This document shows positions 5,493 to 6,050 of a stretch of DNA of 6,050 nt, one piece after another. The number at the start of each line of letters is the position of its first letter. The stretch's first letter is position 1. Below the pieces are notes generated by a model that was not told where the DNA came from, ran no database searches, and saw nothing but the letters and a program-made list of their open reading frames with translations. The translations under genes and the position numbers were made by a program. Where the stretch lies: NCBI GenBank assembly GCA_021775515.1, contig JAJFHR010000050.1:1-6050 (forward strand). The letters are read 5' to 3'. The stretch comes from Hyphomicrobiales bacterium (GTDB taxonomy: Bacteria; Pseudomonadota; Alphaproteobacteria; Rhizobiales; JAJFHR01).

Positions 5493-6050
5493 TTACCCGC
5501 CGCTCTGCCAGGTTTTAATTGCCTCCTGCGGCGAGATTAACATGATGATGTTGAGGGTAAGATTATCGCGGATCATGTAACCCACGAATAATTCGGCCGC
5601 AATAACAAAGCTTATGGAAAACCACACCGGCAGCCGGGCGGCGAGGAAAAACCCCAAGGCCATAAACACGATATCACTGAGGGAGTTGAGCACACTGTCG
5701 CCGTAGTAATCGAGCGAGATTGTAGCCTCGCGATAACGGTTGATTATGAAATCCGTGTTCTCGAAAATCTCCCAGGCTGATTCTATAATTATCGCGATAA
5801 TCGATTTTGCACCGATCGGCAAAGATCGCGCAAACTTAGACAATATTGCATAGTACAATATGCCGTGGATCATATGTGAGGGCGTATACCAATCCGAGAT
5901 ATGTTGTGAATTTTCAGAGCTGATGGTTGTGCCATGCCACAATTTTACATAACCGCACGCACAAATCGGCACCCGGCCCATGAGCCAAAGAGTGAGCCCA
6001 GTGACTAAAATAAGCACAACGCCGATCAAAGCATATATGCGGCCGGAATT
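5493..6050 (-). CDS. UPF0314/DUF2585 family membrane protein (5' end outside window)
   Basis: A membrane protein of the uncharacterised UPF0314 (DUF2585) family. The frame stays open from the TAA at 5493-5495 to the right edge, giving about 185 visible residues. A TTG at 6029 could be read as a start, but upstream codons continue a plausible hydrophobic N-terminus (GRIYALIGVV), so the true start is probably outside the window. Counting from that TTG, landmarks are MGRVPICACGYVKLWHG (17-33), SSENSQH (37-43), DWYTPSHMIHG (46-56), ESAWEIFEN (83-91), NRYREATISLDYYGDSVLNS (97-116) and IRDNLTLN (153-160). Membrane segments lie near 1-18, 53-65, 74-86, 117-132 and 135-152. The conserved polar His, Glu and Asp residues beside membrane segments suggest an enzyme or metal-binding protein rather than a simple anchor, but function is unknown. 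It converges on the rimK operon across the repeat. Confidence 0.92.
   Translation of the reverse strand, partial: NSGRIYALIGVVLILVTGLTLWLMGRVPICACGYVKLWHGTTISSENSQHISDWYTPSHMIHGILYYAILSKFARSLPIGAKSIIAIIIESAWEIFENTDFIINRYREATISLDYYGDSVLNSLSDIVFMALGFFLAARLPVWFSISFVIAAELFVGYMIRDNLTLNIIMLISPQEAIKTWQSGG

Overview
The window looks like a chromosomal segment of an alphaproteobacterium of moderate GC content. The main reasons are a clear UPF0314/DUF2585 membrane protein, a family I know mainly from alphaproteobacteria, and an intergenic palindrome centred on GTGGGCACCGG that resembles repeats seen in Hyphomicrobiales genomes. The species cannot be named from the sequence. I see no tRNA, rRNA, CRISPR array, transposase or phage gene.

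Layout. Positions 1-1124, minus strand: a short-chain dehydrogenase/reductase followed 9 bases later by the N-terminal part of an acyl-CoA dehydrogenase that runs off the left edge. They probably form a two-gene or longer acyl-CoA or fatty-acid catabolic operon. Positions 1125-1422 hold no gene but contain two inverted repeats. Positions 1423-2175, minus: a TSUP (TauE/SafE) membrane transporter. Positions 2176-2371: a non-coding gap with a candidate promoter and a weak stem-loop. Positions 2372-2869, minus: a small retropepsin-like protein with a signal peptide. Positions 2950-5374, plus: a tight three-gene operon of a cytosolic retropepsin-like protein (RimB-like, PF05618), the ATP-grasp glutamate ligase RimK, and an AstE/aspartoacylase-family zinc hydrolase. 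Positions 5375-5492: a palindromic repeat between convergent genes. Positions 5493-6050, minus: the UPF0314 protein, whose start lies beyond the right edge.

How the genes may work together. RimK adds glutamates to the C-terminus of ribosomal protein S6. In Pseudomonas, a RimB protease of the same family as the first operon gene acts with RimK on that tail. The third gene has a complete M14-like zinc site and is translationally coupled to rimK, so it may trim or hydrolyse the product. The three look like a writer with two candidate editors. The divergent, apparently exported second retropepsin, sharing an 80-bp intergenic region with the operon, is the most unusual element.

The two intergenic repeats (about 1356-1427 and 5378-5437) share a 19-of-21-base block in the same orientation relative to the upstream gene. 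They appear to be copies or relatives of one dispersed element; at the transporter gene the repeat supplies the stop codon.
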